Made by a program: the position numbers and the translations under genes
In this document: positions 37,525-46,161 of the stretch, piece by piece
How the letters are laid out: every line of letters starts with the position of its first letter
Numbering within the stretch: the first letter of the stretch is position 1
Notes under the pieces: generated by a model
What the model was told of the DNA's origin: nothing
The model's input: the letters and a program-made list of their open reading frames with translations, nothing else
Databases searched by the model: none
NCBI RefSeq assembly: GCF_030813515.1
Contig: NZ_JAUSUK010000001.1
Coordinates: 1,426,001 to 1,490,000 of the forward strand
Length of the DNA stretch: 64,000 nt
Direction of reading: 5' to 3'
From: Rhodopseudomonas julia
GTDB taxonomy: Bacteria; Pseudomonadota; Alphaproteobacteria; Rhizobiales; Afifellaceae

Positions 37525-38928
37525 ATGCCTGACACCTACGATCTCATCGTCATCGGCAGCGGACCGGGCGGCTATGTCTGCGCCATCCGCGCCGCACAGC
37601 TCGGGCTCAAGACGGCAGTCGTGGAAAAGCGCCCAACGTTCGGTGGCACCTGTCTCAATGTCGGCTGCATTCCGTCCAAGGCGCTTTTGCACACGTCGGA
37701 GATGTTCGAGCAGGCGGCACATGGCTTCGCCGATTTCGGCATCAAGGTGAAGCCCGAGCTCGATCTCGAAGCGATGCTGGCGCACAAGGACAAGACGGTG
37801 AAGTCGAACGTCGACGGCGTCGCCTACCTCTTCAAGAAGAACAAAATCGACACGTTCGAGGGCGTCGGGCGCATCGTTCAGGCGGGCGAGGTCGAAGTGA
37901 CGCCCGAGAAGGGTGAGGCGATGCGCCTTTCCGCCAAGTCTATCGTCATCGCGACCGGGTCGGAATCGGCGCCCTTGCCGGGCGTCGAAGTGGACGAGAA
38001 AAAAATCGTGTCTTCGACCGGCGCTTTGAAGCTCGGCAAGGTGCCGGAGAAGCTCGTCGTCGTCGGTGCCGGCATCATCGGGCTCGAACTCGGCTCGGTG
38101 TGGCGGCGGCTCGGCGCCAAGGTCACAGTCGTGGAATTCCTCGATCGCATCCTGCCGGGTATGGACGGAGAGGTGGCGAAACAGGCTCAGCGCCTCTTCA
38201 AGAAGCAGGGCATCGATTTCCATCTCGGCACCAAGGTGACGGCCGTCGAAACCGAAAAGAAGGGCCTGCGTGTCTCCGTCGAGCCGGTCAAAGGCGGGGA
38301 TGCGGAGAAGCTCGACGCCGATATCGTGCTCGTGGCGATCGGCCGCCGTCCCTATACGGCGGGGCTCGGGCTCGAAGAGGCGGGGGTCACGCTCGACGAG
38401 CGCGGCCGGGTTGCCACAGGCAAGGATTATAAGACGAATGTCGACGGCATCTATGCGATCGGCGACGCGATCGCGGGGCCGATGCTCGCCCACAAGGCGG
38501 AGGATGAAGGCACGGCAGTCGCCGAAATTCTCGCCGGCCAGCGAGGCCATGTGAATTACGATGTGATTCCGAGCGTCGTCTATACGGAACCGGAAATTGC
38601 CGTCGTCGGACGCTCCGAAGAGGAGCTGAAAGAGGCCGGTATCGCCTATCGCAGCGGCAAATTCCCCTTCAGCGCAAACGGGCGCGCCCGCGCCATGAAT
38701 GCCACGGACGGTTTCGTCAAAGTGCTGGCCGACGAGAAGACCGATCAGGTTCTCGGCGTGCATATCGTCGGGCGCGGCGCTGGCGAGATGATCCACGAAG
38801 CTGCCGTCCTCATGGAATTCTCAGGCGCCGCTGAAGATCTCGCGCGCACCTGCCATGCACATCCGACAATGTCGGAGGCCGTTCGCGAAGCGGCCATGGC
38901 GGCCTGGTTCAAACCCGTTCACATCTGA
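37525..38928 (+). CDS. lpdA: Dihydrolipoyl dehydrogenase (E3)
   Basis: This 467-residue flavoenzyme reoxidises the dihydrolipoyl groups of the E2 subunit with NAD. The FAD site is GSGPGGYVCAIRAAQLG, and the redox disulfide C43/C48 is in GGTCLNVGCIPSKAL. The NAD site is VVGAGIIGLELGSVWRRLG, and the catalytic His/Glu pair appears in TCHAHPTMSEAVREAAM at the dimer interface. Its place after sucA and sucB indicates service in the oxoglutarate dehydrogenase complex. Confidence 0.98.
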   Translation: MPDTYDLIVIGSGPGGYVCAIRAAQLGLKTAVVEKRPTFGGTCLNVGCIPSKALLHTSEMFEQAAHGFADFGIKVKPELDLEAMLAHKDKTVKSNVDGVAYLFKKNKIDTFEGVGRIVQAGEVEVTPEKGEAMRLSAKSIVIATGSESAPLPGVEVDEKKIVSSTGALKLGKVPEKLVVVGAGIIGLELGSVWRRLGAKVTVVEFLDRILPGMDGEVAKQAQRLFKKQGIDFHLGTKVTAVETEKKGLRVSVEPVKGGDAEKLDADIVLVAIGRRPYTAGLGLEEAGVTLDERGRVATGKDYKTNVDGIYAIGDAIAGPMLAHKAEDEGTAVAEILAGQRGHVNYDVIPSVVYTEPEIAVVGRSEEELKEAGIAYRSGKFPFSANGRARAMNATDGFVKVLADEKTDQVLGVHIVGRGAGEMIHEAAVLMEFSGAAEDLARTCHAHPTMSEAVREAAMAAWFKPVHI

Positions 38929-39000
38929 GGACAGGCTCGGACGTCAACTCCACCCTAGCCCGGCACAGGCCGGGCCAGGGGCGGTGAAAAGCGGCCAGGC

Positions 39001-39030
39001 AAAAAAAAGCGCCGGCTCTGTGGCCGGCGC
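39001..39030 (-). terminator. Rho-independent terminator for the small secreted protein gene
   Basis: GCGCCGGC (39009-39016), a six-base loop and GCCGGCGC (39023-39030) are preceded by A8 on the plus strand. Read on the minus strand this is a hairpin followed by T8, placed 60 bp after the stop of the gene at 39091. Confidence 0.9.
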
Positions 39031-39090
39031 AGACGTTATCCGGTTGCTATTGGCAACCTGGACTGGAGTACGTGAAAAACGCGTGGGCGC

Positions 39091-39336
39091 CTATTTGGTT
39101 CCACCCGTGCAGGCCGTGTCGCCCGCAGCACAGTCTTTTTTCGGAGCGGCGTTGCGCTCATCGCTGCCGACGACCTGCGGCAGCGTCACAGGGGTGGTCG
39201 CCATCGCCACCTTTTCCTCAGCCGGCGCTTTGGAGGCCATCACCTGCTGGCGGTGAAAGCTGCAATCGGCGCTGGCGGCAGATGCCAGCAGGAGGAAGGC
39301 GGCGGTCGCGCTGACGCATGTCAAAACCTTACGCAT
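39091..39336 (-). CDS. Small exported cysteine-containing hypothetical protein
   Basis: This 81-residue protein has a Sec signal peptide (about residues 1-23, cleavage after ASA) and a short mature chain with three cysteines (ADCSFHRQQ and a C-terminal KKDCAAGDTACTGG). The mature part has low complexity and no recognised domain. It has its own strong terminator, so it is an independent unit. It is convergent with lpd. Confidence 0.75.
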   Translation of the reverse strand: MRKVLTCVSATAAFLLLASAASADCSFHRQQVMASKAPAEEKVAMATTPVTLPQVVGSDERNAAPKKDCAAGDTACTGGTK

Positions 39337-39484
39337 GAATCTCTCCTTGTTCCCTCTTGTCTCTCCACGAACAAAGCTCTCGCTATGTCCGAAAAGGGAA
39401 GTTAGCGCGACAAGGCGACCGCACTAAGGTCGATTCTGCCTCAATATTCGTCATCTCGAAAATGTGATGATTTGAGAAGAGCGG

Positions 39485-40471
39485 TCACGAATGCCGGTGA
39501 TTGGCAGCGCGTGGATGTGCTTTTGCATAGATATCGAGGAGCCGGGCCGCATCGACATCGGTATAGATCTGTGTCGTCGACAGGCTCGCGTGTCCCAAGA
39601 GTTCCTGGATGGTTCTGAGATCGCCACCGTCGCCGAGAAGATGGGTGGCGAAGGAGTGGCGCAGCGCATGTGGCGTGACGCTCGGCTCCAGTCCCAGGGC
39701 AGAGCGGAGCCGCTCCACGAGTTTCTGGATGATGCGGGCCGACAGAGCACCACCCTTGGCGCCGCGAAACAGGGGTTCGCTTGGCGCGAGAAGATAGGGG
39801 CAGAGACGGATATAGGCTTCGATCGCCTCGCTGACCTTTGGCAGAACCGGCACGATACGCGTCTTGCCTCCCTTGCCGGTGACGCGAAGCGTATCGCGCC
39901 CCCCGACCGGCGCATCGGCGCGCGAAATGCCGAGAGCTTCGGAGATGCGTAAGCCGCTGCCGTAAAGCAGGAGAAGGACGGCGCGATCGCGCGCGGCCAG
40001 CCACGGCTCCTCCGTCAATGTGTCGGCGGCGTCCGTGAGCGTCAGCGTATCGGTGACGGACAGCGCCTTCGGGAGGCTTTTTTTCTGCTTCGGACTGCGC
40101 ACGGCCTCGAAAGCCGAGGTGGTCGGGACGTCGTGGCGTGCGCAAAAACGCGCCAGCGAGCGGCATGCGGCGAGCTGGCGGGCGAGGCTGCGCGAGCCCG
40201 CCCCGGAAGCGCGGCGGGCGGCGAGGAAAGCGCGGATATCGCCGGGCGTGAGAGCCGCGATATCGGCGGTTCCCGGCGGTGCTCCGAGATGCTTCGTCAG
40301 AAAATGCGCCAGTTGCAGAAGATCGCGCTCATAGGCTTCGAGCGTCTTTGGCGACAATCGCCTCTCGTCGCGGAGATAGCTCATCCAACGCTGCAAAAGT
40401 GCGGCGAGATCGGGCGCAAGCGCAACGAGAAAGGTCTCTTCGGTGGCCATGGCGCGAGTATCACGCGCCAT
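39485..40471 (-). CDS. xerC: Tyrosine recombinase XerC
   Basis: XerC, up to 328 residues, has an N-terminal SAM-like core-binding domain (about 27-112, beginning LLQRWMSYLRDERRLSPKTL) and a catalytic domain (about 145-320). Catalytic residues are visible: Arg in GSGLRISEALG, Lys in GKGGKTR, His-x-x-Arg in TPHALRHSFATHLL, His in LLGHASLSTTQIY and the nucleophilic Tyr in IYTDVD. It resolves chromosome dimers at dif together with XerD. The neighbourhood with priA and fsa supports XerC rather than XerD. The start is 40471 or the ATG seven codons later at 40450; neither has a strong ribosome binding site. Confidence 0.93.
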   Translation of the reverse strand: MARDTRAMATEETFLVALAPDLAALLQRWMSYLRDERRLSPKTLEAYERDLLQLAHFLTKHLGAPPGTADIAALTPGDIRAFLAARRASGAGSRSLARQLAACRSLARFCARHDVPTTSAFEAVRSPKQKKSLPKALSVTDTLTLTDAADTLTEEPWLAARDRAVLLLLYGSGLRISEALGISRADAPVGGRDTLRVTGKGGKTRIVPVLPKVSEAIEAYIRLCPYLLAPSEPLFRGAKGGALSARIIQKLVERLRSALGLEPSVTPHALRHSFATHLLGDGGDLRTIQELLGHASLSTTQIYTDVDAARLLDIYAKAHPRAANHRHS

Positions 40472-40528
40472 GGTTAAACAAATGCATAGGGGCGTAACAG
40501 ATTGGTTCTACGTCCTTTTTCATCTGAG

Positions 40529-41185
40529 TTAGAGGATTGACTGACCGGCCTTCTTCCAATCCGCGAGGAAGGCTTCCAGCCCCTTGTCGGTGAGCGGGTG
40601 CTTGATCAGAGAGCGCAGCACCTGCGGCGGCACCGTCACCACATCAGCGCCGATCATCGCCGCCTGCTTCACATGGTTGGGCGTGCGCACGGAGGCCGCG
40701 AGGATCTCCGTCTCGAAGTTCGGATAATTGTCGTAGATGATGCGGATCTCTTCGATCAGCTCCATGCCGTCGAGATTGATGTCATCGAGCCTACCGATGA
40801 AGGGCGAGATGAATGCCGCGCCCGCCTTGGCCGCGAGCAGGGCCTGATTGGCGGAAAAGCACAAAGTGACGTTCACCATGCGGCCTTCGTCTGCGAAGGT
40901 GCGGCAGGCCTTGAGGCCGTCCAATGTCAGCGGCACCTTGATCGCCACATTGTCGGCGATCTCGGCGAGTTTGCGGCCCTCCTTCAGCATCGAGTCGTAA
41001 TCGGTTGCGGCCACTTCGGCCGAAACCGGTCCCGATACGAGATCGCAGATCTCTGCAATGACGTCGGTGATCGGGCGCCCCGCCTTCATGATCAGCGAGG
41101 GGTTGGTGGTGACGCCGTCGAGGAGCCCGGCTTCTGCAAGCTCGCGGATCTCGGCGGTGTCGGCGGTGTCCACGAAGAATTTCAT
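40529..41185 (-). CDS. fsa: Transaldolase-like fructose-6-phosphate aldolase
   Basis: This 218-residue TIM-barrel aldolase is of the small transaldolase (TalC/Fsa) subfamily. [20 protein letters not shown] and [13 protein letters not shown] are the conserved opening; the Schiff-base lysine lies in [15 protein letters not shown]. The length (about 220) excludes the long classical transaldolases. The ATG at 41185 begins the family's N-terminus and follows GAGG; an open frame upstream is not conserved-looking. Activity may be transaldolase or F6P aldolase, which sequence alone does not settle. Confidence 0.93.
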   Translation of the reverse strand: MKFFVDTADTAEIRELAEAGLLDGVTTNPSLIMKAGRPITDVIAEICDLVSGPVSAEVAATDYDSMLKEGRKLAEIADNVAIKVPLTLDGLKACRTFADEGRMVNVTLCFSANQALLAAKAGAAFISPFIGRLDDINLDGMELIEEIRIIYDNYPNFETEILAASVRTPNHVKQAAMIGADVVTVPPQVLRSLIKHPLTDKGLEAFLADWKKAGQSIL

Positions 41186-41347
41186 AGTGTCTGCCTCGTC
41201 GCTGCGCGTTGTCGTCGCGCGTGATAATCGTCTGCCTTCTCTAGAGCTTTCGTCCGTGCCTTTGAAGGCACGACGTGCATGCGGTGTGTGCAAGGCTTTT
41301 CGGGTGCTCGCTCGCGTGGCGAGGGGCAACCTACAGAAAGCTGATAT

Positions 41348-42373
41348 CTAGAGCGCCATCGCGGCTGCCAAAACGGCGCCGACATAAAGCACCAGGATTC
41401 CCACTGTCTCGAAACCGACATTGGCGAAGCCGTAGCGCTCGCGGCGGATGAGGCCGAGGAGGAGCACAGCGGTCATGGCGATACCGATCAGGGCCCAGAA
41501 TTGGGTCGATGGATCGATGGCGTTGTAGATGGAGCCGTCGCGATAGGCGACGTCGGCGGCGGAGAGGAACAAGACGTCGAACGTGTTGCCGCCGATGATG
41601 CCGCCAAGCGCAAGCTGCAATGCGCCCCGCCGCACGGCGGCGAGCGTGGTCACGAGTTCTGGCAGCGAGGTGACGGTCGCCGTCATCAGGGCGCCGACGA
41701 CGCTGCCGCTGATGCCGGTCTTCTGGGCGATCGTCGTCCCGGTTTGCGCCACGACGTAGCCGGCGACGGCAACCACGATCACCATGCCCGCAAAGGAGAG
41801 CACCAGGTTGAGCGTAGAACGACCCTGCTCGTCTTCTTCCGGTACGTCATGACGGGTGTCGGCGGTGTCGAAGGGTTTCCACATCGGCTGATCCCGGTCC
41901 TGCCGACTGAGCCTCAGGCCGAATATGTAGATTGCGATCAGGATGATGCTCGCCGGGTGTACGCCGAAGAAGGTGATCGGCGGCAGCACTCCGGCAATCA
42001 TCGGGATGCTGAGAAGAAGGATGAGCAGCGCGGATTGCGAGAGATTGGTCGGGTCGGCGGCCGCATGTTCCAGATTCGCCTTTCGATAGGTGATGTCGGC
42101 CAGAGCCAGGAATGCGGTCTGCGCGGCGATGCCGCCGAGCGAATTGGCGTAAGCGAGATCGATGTTGCCGGTGGCAGCTGCCGTGACGGAGGTCACCGTG
42201 CCTGCCGCCGATGTCGTCGCGCCCAAAAGCACCGCTCCCGCGATCGCCTCGCCGAGGCCCGTGCGGTCGGCCAGAATATCGGCGACAGAGGTGAGCTTCG
42301 TGCCGATATAGGCGATGGTGGCCGCGGCCACGATGAAGAGCCCGACCGCGAAAGACAGGGAGAGTTCTGGCAA
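41348..42373 (-). CDS. CaCA-superfamily cation exchanger with a degenerate first alpha repeat
   Basis: This 341-residue membrane protein has about ten transmembrane segments in two homologous halves, as in sodium/calcium exchangers (YrbG/NCX). The second alpha repeat, TATVTSLPELVTTLAA (about 231-246), retains the conserved Pro-Glu. In the first repeat the corresponding sequence is GATTSAAGTVTSVTAA (51-66), with Gly58 where the Ca2+-binding Glu is expected and GG in place of the later Ser-Asn. A polar loop (about 160-188) joins the halves. It may exchange another cation or work with altered stoichiometry. It is divergent from priA. Confidence 0.85.
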   Translation of the reverse strand: MPELSLSFAVGLFIVAAATIAYIGTKLTSVADILADRTGLGEAIAGAVLLGATTSAAGTVTSVTAAATGNIDLAYANSLGGIAAQTAFLALADITYRKANLEHAAADPTNLSQSALLILLLSIPMIAGVLPPITFFGVHPASIILIAIYIFGLRLSRQDRDQPMWKPFDTADTRHDVPEEDEQGRSTLNLVLSFAGMVIVVAVAGYVVAQTGTTIAQKTGISGSVVGALMTATVTSLPELVTTLAAVRRGALQLALGGIIGGNTFDVLFLSAADVAYRDGSIYNAIDPSTQFWALIGIAMTAVLLLGLIRRERYGFANVGFETVGILVLYVGAVLAAAMAL

Positions 42374-42575
42374 GAAAGGATCCGCTTGGTTTGCCTAGCC
42401 AACTGAAGAGGCAATGCCCGGTTCCAAACATTGCCGGCGGAGTTCTTCATCGGCCTTACGGTCCGGGACACAGAGATTTTGCTTCGTGCTTGCGAATCGC
42501 CGCCCGGCGCGCTTGGAAGGCGCTTCGGCGAGCGGTTAGGCTCGTTGAGCGGATCCAACGAAAGCCGAGGCTCGC

Positions 42576-44744
42576 TTGCCAGATACGTTTCCGCTCCAGG
42601 TGCTTCTCCCCTATGCCCTGGAGCGCAGCTACACCTATCTTGCCGACCGCAAGCTCGAACCAGGAACAATCGTGGTCGTGCCGCTCGGCCCCCGCGAAGT
42701 GCTGGGCGTCGTCTGGGACGACGAGGCACCGCAGACGCTCAATGCCGCGAAACTGAAGCCGATCGAAGCGGTTCTTCCCGCGTTGCCACTGCCGCGTCCG
42801 CTCATGCGGCTGATCGATTTCGTCGCCAACTACACCTTATCGCCGCCGGGTATGGTGCTGCGCATGGCGCTGCGTGTGACGGCGGCGCTCGCCCCGGAAA
42901 AGCCGGTGCCGGCCGTACGCGTGACGGGGATGGCGCCGGAACGATCGACGGCCGCGCGCCAACGTGTTCTCGAATTGGCAGGCGACGGTCTTGCCTGGTC
43001 GAAAAGCGGTCTGGCCACAGCTGCGGGCGTATCTGCCTCGGTGGTCGACGGGCTCGTCAAACAGGGCGCGCTGGAGATGGTGCTTTTGCCGCCGCGCCCT
43101 GTCACGCGCCCTCCGATCCCCGATTTCGCCCCACCGGAGCTCTCCGACGCGCAGGCCGAGGCCGGCGCGCAATTGCGTGTGCTGGTGCGTGATGAGGCAT
43201 TTTCGGTCGCCCTCATCGACGGCGTGACCGGCGCCGGCAAGACCGAGGTGTTTTTCGAGGCCGTGGCGGAGGCGTTCGAAAAGGAGCGTCAGGTCTTGAT
43301 CCTCATGCCGGAAATCGCGCTGACGTCGCAGGCTCTTGAACGCTTCGCCCGTCGTTTCGGCACGCCGCCGGCTGAATGGCATTCGGAGATGTCGCCGAAA
43401 TTGCGCGAACGCGTCTGGCGCGGGGTCGCCGACGGGACGGTTCGCGCCGTCGTTGGCGCGCGCTCGGCGCTCTTCCTGCCGTTTTGCGAACTCGGCCTCA
43501 TCGTTGTCGATGAAGAACATGACGGCGCCTACAAGCAGGAGGAGGGCGTCATCTACCATGCGCGCGACATGGCCGTCGCCTATGGCCATCTCGCCGGTTT
43601 CCCGGTGGTGCTGTCGTCGGCGACGCCTTCGGTCGAAAGCCGCGTGAATGCACAGCGCGGGCGCTACCGGCATATCCACCTCGATCGACGCTACAGCGGC
43701 GCAGGCCTGCCCGATGTCGCCGTGGTCGATCTGCGCGAAGCCCCGCCGGAGCGTGGCCGTTCGCTGTCGCCTAAGCTGATAGAGGCTGTCCGTCAGACAC
43801 TCGCGCAGGGCCATCAGGCGCTTCTCTTCCTCAATCGCCGCGGCTACGCACCCCTGACCCTCTGCCGCAATTGCGGCCACCGTTTCACCTGCCCGAATTG
43901 TTCGACCTGGCTCGTCGAACATCGGTTTCGCGGGGTGCTCGCCTGCCATCATTGCGGCCACGAAGAGAGGCGGCCGGAAACCTGTCCCGCCTGCGGCGCG
44001 GAGGAAAGTCTCGTTGCCTGCGGGCCCGGGGTGGAACGGCTGCAGGAGGAGGCGCTCGATCTCTTTCCGGAGGCGAGAAGCCTCGTCTTGTCGAGCGACC
44101 TTGCCGGTGGCGTGCAGCGGCTGCGGCTGGAGCTTGCCGCCGTCGAAAAAGGCGAGGCCGACATCATCATCGGCACGCAACTCGTCGCGAAGGGCCACAA
44201 TTTTCCGAATCTTACGCTCGTCGGCGTCGTCGATTCTGATCTTGGCCTGGCGCAGGGCGATCCGCGCGCGGCGGAGCGCACCTTCCAGCTTTTGACTCAG
44301 GTCGCGGGCCGGGCCGGACGGGCCGGCCAGTCAAGCCGGGCTTTCCTGCAGACCTGGCAGCCCGGCCATCCGGTCATGACGGCGCTGGCGGGCGGCCAGC
44401 CGGAGGCTTTCTTCGAAGCCGAGGTGGAGAGCCGACGCCGGGGCGGTCTGCCGCCGTTTTCACGCCTCGCCGGCATCATCGTCAGCGGGCCGGAGCGCGC
44501 GGCGGCACAGGAACATGCGCGGGCGATGGCACGGGCTGCGCCGCGCGAAGAGGGGGTGGAGCTCCTGGGTCCAGCCGAAGCGCCGCTGGCGCTCATCCGC
44601 GGCCGCTATCGCTTCCGGCTTCTGGCCCGTGCGGGCTCGTCGGCCCAGTTGCACCGCTGGCTGCGAGCCTGGCTCGCCGCGGCCCCCAAAGCCCGTGGCA
44701 GCCTCAGGGTCGCCGTCGATGTCGACCCGCAAAGCTTCCTCTAA
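42576..44744 (+). CDS. priA: Primosomal replication restart helicase PriA
   Basis: PriA, 722 residues, restarts collapsed replication forks. The N-terminal 3'BD (LQVLLPYALERSYTYLADRK), Walker A GVTGAGKTEV, the DEEH box in IVVDEEHDGAYKQEEGVIYH, and the zinc module CRNCGHRFTCPNC with CHHCGHEERRPETCPACG are visible, followed by helicase motifs such as QLVAKGHNFPNLTLVGVVD and QVAGRAGRAGQ. The start is the TTG at 42576 with GAGG upstream: the family N-terminus begins there and no ATG is available nearby. Confidence 0.97.
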   Translation: MPDTFPLQVLLPYALERSYTYLADRKLEPGTIVVVPLGPREVLGVVWDDEAPQTLNAAKLKPIEAVLPALPLPRPLMRLIDFVANYTLSPPGMVLRMALRVTAALAPEKPVPAVRVTGMAPERSTAARQRVLELAGDGLAWSKSGLATAAGVSASVVDGLVKQGALEMVLLPPRPVTRPPIPDFAPPELSDAQAEAGAQLRVLVRDEAFSVALIDGVTGAGKTEVFFEAVAEAFEKERQVLILMPEIALTSQALERFARRFGTPPAEWHSEMSPKLRERVWRGVADGTVRAVVGARSALFLPFCELGLIVVDEEHDGAYKQEEGVIYHARDMAVAYGHLAGFPVVLSSATPSVESRVNAQRGRYRHIHLDRRYSGAGLPDVAVVDLREAPPERGRSLSPKLIEAVRQTLAQGHQALLFLNRRGYAPLTLCRNCGHRFTCPNCSTWLVEHRFRGVLACHHCGHEERRPETCPACGAEESLVACGPGVERLQEEALDLFPEARSLVLSSDLAGGVQRLRLELAAVEKGEADIIIGTQLVAKGHNFPNLTLVGVVDSDLGLAQGDPRAAERTFQLLTQVAGRAGRAGQSSRAFLQTWQPGHPVMTALAGGQPEAFFEAEVESRRRGGLPPFSRLAGIIVSGPERAAAQEHARAMARAAPREEGVELLGPAEAPLALIRGRYRFRLLARAGSSAQLHRWLRAWLAAAPKARGSLRVAVDVDPQSFL

Positions 44745-44759
44745 GCTTCGCGATCAGAG

Positions 44760-44785
44760 ATCGTGCCTTGGTCTCCTGGCACGAT
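44760..44785. terminator. Hairpin between convergent priA and omptin-like gene
   Basis: ATCGTGCC (44760-44767) and GGCACGAT (44778-44785) form an 8-bp stem with a 10-base loop, lying between the two stops. No T-run follows on either strand, so it is a possible but weak terminator. Confidence 0.4.
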
Positions 44786-44845
44786 GCGGGGCGATAACGA
44801 TGATTTGAGGACTTGGGCGGTGGGTTCTCTGCGGTTGTAGGTTCT

Positions 44846-45805
44846 TCAGAAGGTGACGGCCGCCTGTGCGGTCACGCCGAACATATCGACCGACCAGTCT
44901 TCGTCCTGGGCCGTGCCGCCGGCGGCAATGTTCTCGAAATGCGCATTGCCGTCGGTCTCCATGTGCCAATAGCGGCCGCCGAGGCCGAGCGTGAAGCTGT
45001 CGTTCAGGCGGTAGTTGACCATGCCCTCCAGCTGATAGCCCCAGCCGGTGCCGGTCTCTGGGATCGAACCGGCGAAGTCGGCGCGAAGATGATGCGAATC
45101 AGCGCCATCGAGATAGACATAGGGGAGAAACGCACCCTCAGCGCTCACCAGGATGCGATCACCGATGAGAGCATCGGCCTTGATCCCGATGCGTGCCGAA
45201 TGCCAGTCGTTCTCCTGCGAGATGACCTTCGTTGAGGGCGCGACTTGGCCGCTCGCGCAGATAAAGGGATTCTCCGCCTCCTGTTGGCAGCCATAGGCAT
45301 GCACCTGCTGGCGCAGCCAATTGTAGCCGGCAAAAACACCGAGCCGCATATTCGGCCGTTCGATGAGATATTTGCCGCCGTCGATGGTCACGTAATAGAC
45401 GTGGCCATCGTCCTGGTCGCTGTCGGTGCTGGAATAGGGGTCGATATAGGGCGCGAAATCCTCATCCTGCAGCGAACCGCGCAGGCTCCAGCCTAGGCCG
45501 GCATTGCCTTTCGTGAAGAGCCCGTCATCGGTGATTTCCCCATAGACCTCGCCGGCATGGGTATCGAGATCGTCGTAGGTGAGGCGGGAGAGCCTGATAT
45601 CGCCCGTTGGATCGTAGAGTGTCTTTTCGGTTTTGCCGGTCGCGTACCAGTATCTTGTTCCGAGCGTCGCGCTGTAGGAACGGTCCAGTGCGCCGGGCTT
45701 TCCGGAAGCGCCAAAATCTGCGGCGAGAGCAGCACTGTGAAACGCCGCGAGGCCAAACCCCAAAGCGCAAGCGAATCTTATTTTCGTTCCGGCTCCAAAA
45801 CGCAT
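44846..45805 (-). CDS. Omptin-like outer membrane beta-barrel protein (putative protease)
   Basis: This 319-residue protein has a signal peptide (cleavage near ALAADF, residue 29) and an amphipathic strand pattern ending in aromatic Phe (AAVTF), as for an outer membrane barrel. Several stretches recall OmpT/Pla: LSRLTYDDLDTH (72-83), NMRLGVFAGY (152-161), and the pairs D114-E-D116 and D236-S-H238, which sit where omptins place Asp83/Asp85 and Asp210/His212. An omptin-type aspartate/histidine protease is therefore plausible. Rhizobial relatives may instead carry a generic outer membrane protein label. My alignment is from memory and not computed. A 20-bp palindrome lies 55 bp upstream. Confidence 0.7.
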   Translation of the reverse strand: MRFGAGTKIRFACALGFGLAAFHSAALAADFGASGKPGALDRSYSATLGTRYWYATGKTEKTLYDPTGDIRLSRLTYDDLDTHAGEVYGEITDDGLFTKGNAGLGWSLRGSLQDEDFAPYIDPYSSTDSDQDDGHVYYVTIDGGKYLIERPNMRLGVFAGYNWLRQQVHAYGCQQEAENPFICASGQVAPSTKVISQENDWHSARIGIKADALIGDRILVSAEGAFLPYVYLDGADSHHLRADFAGSIPETGTGWGYQLEGMVNYRLNDSFTLGLGGRYWHMETDGNAHFENIAAGGTAQDEDWSVDMFGVTAQAAVTF

Positions 45806-45859
45806 TTGCCGCCCCCAGACTGCGTGTTGCGGCGATAAGCAATGCGACGAAAGGTTAAA

Positions 45860-45879
45860 AGAAATGGTTAATCATTTCT
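45860..45879. promoter_or_regulatory. 20-bp near-perfect palindrome upstream of the omptin-like gene
   Basis: AGAAATGGTTAATCATTTCT reads as a palindrome with a single G/T mismatch pair near the centre. It lies 55 bp before the start of the omptin-like gene, in the position expected for a dimeric regulator's operator. Confidence 0.5.
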
Positions 45880-46055
45880 CTCGGCCTGAAATCGCAAAGG
45901 TTACCGTTTGCTTGGGAGGCTTCTTCGGGCGCGCGAGCGCCTAGCTACCGGCGCTTCCAGAGCGCTCGGCGGGAGCGAACCTTTCGTAGGGGGTGGCGGC
46001 GTTTGTCGGGCTGCGAGCCGCTCGCCGTGTTGCACCCCCCAAAACGCTGTGCTAA

Positions 46056-46086
46056 GGGGCCCCCGGCTTGGCATGAGGGGGGCCCC
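46056..46086 (+). other. GC-rich inverted repeat in the atp operon leader
   Basis: GGGGCCCCC (46056-46064) and GGGGGCCCC (46078-46086), separated by 13 bases, could form a very stable stem 76 bp before atpH. No T-run follows, so it may act as a leader or transcript-stabilising hairpin rather than a terminator. Confidence 0.45.
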
Positions 46087-46161
46087 GGCCCCTCCACGGT
46101 TGTCTAAACCCACCTGCTTCCGGAGCAACGATCCGGAGCTCTAGCAAGAGATAGGAAACGC

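Larger units (their letters stand above)
45806..46161. other. Divergent intergenic region between the omptin-like gene and the atp operon
   Basis: No gene is seen in these 356 bases. It holds a palindrome close to the omptin-like start and a GC-rich inverted repeat in the atp leader (both listed), plus AGGA six bases before the GTG start of atpH. Confidence 0.5.

Noticed and set aside
39430-39484. Possible hairpin TCATC/GATGA after xerC
   Set aside because: The 5-bp arms are too short and there is no T-run in the right place, so I do not call a terminator.
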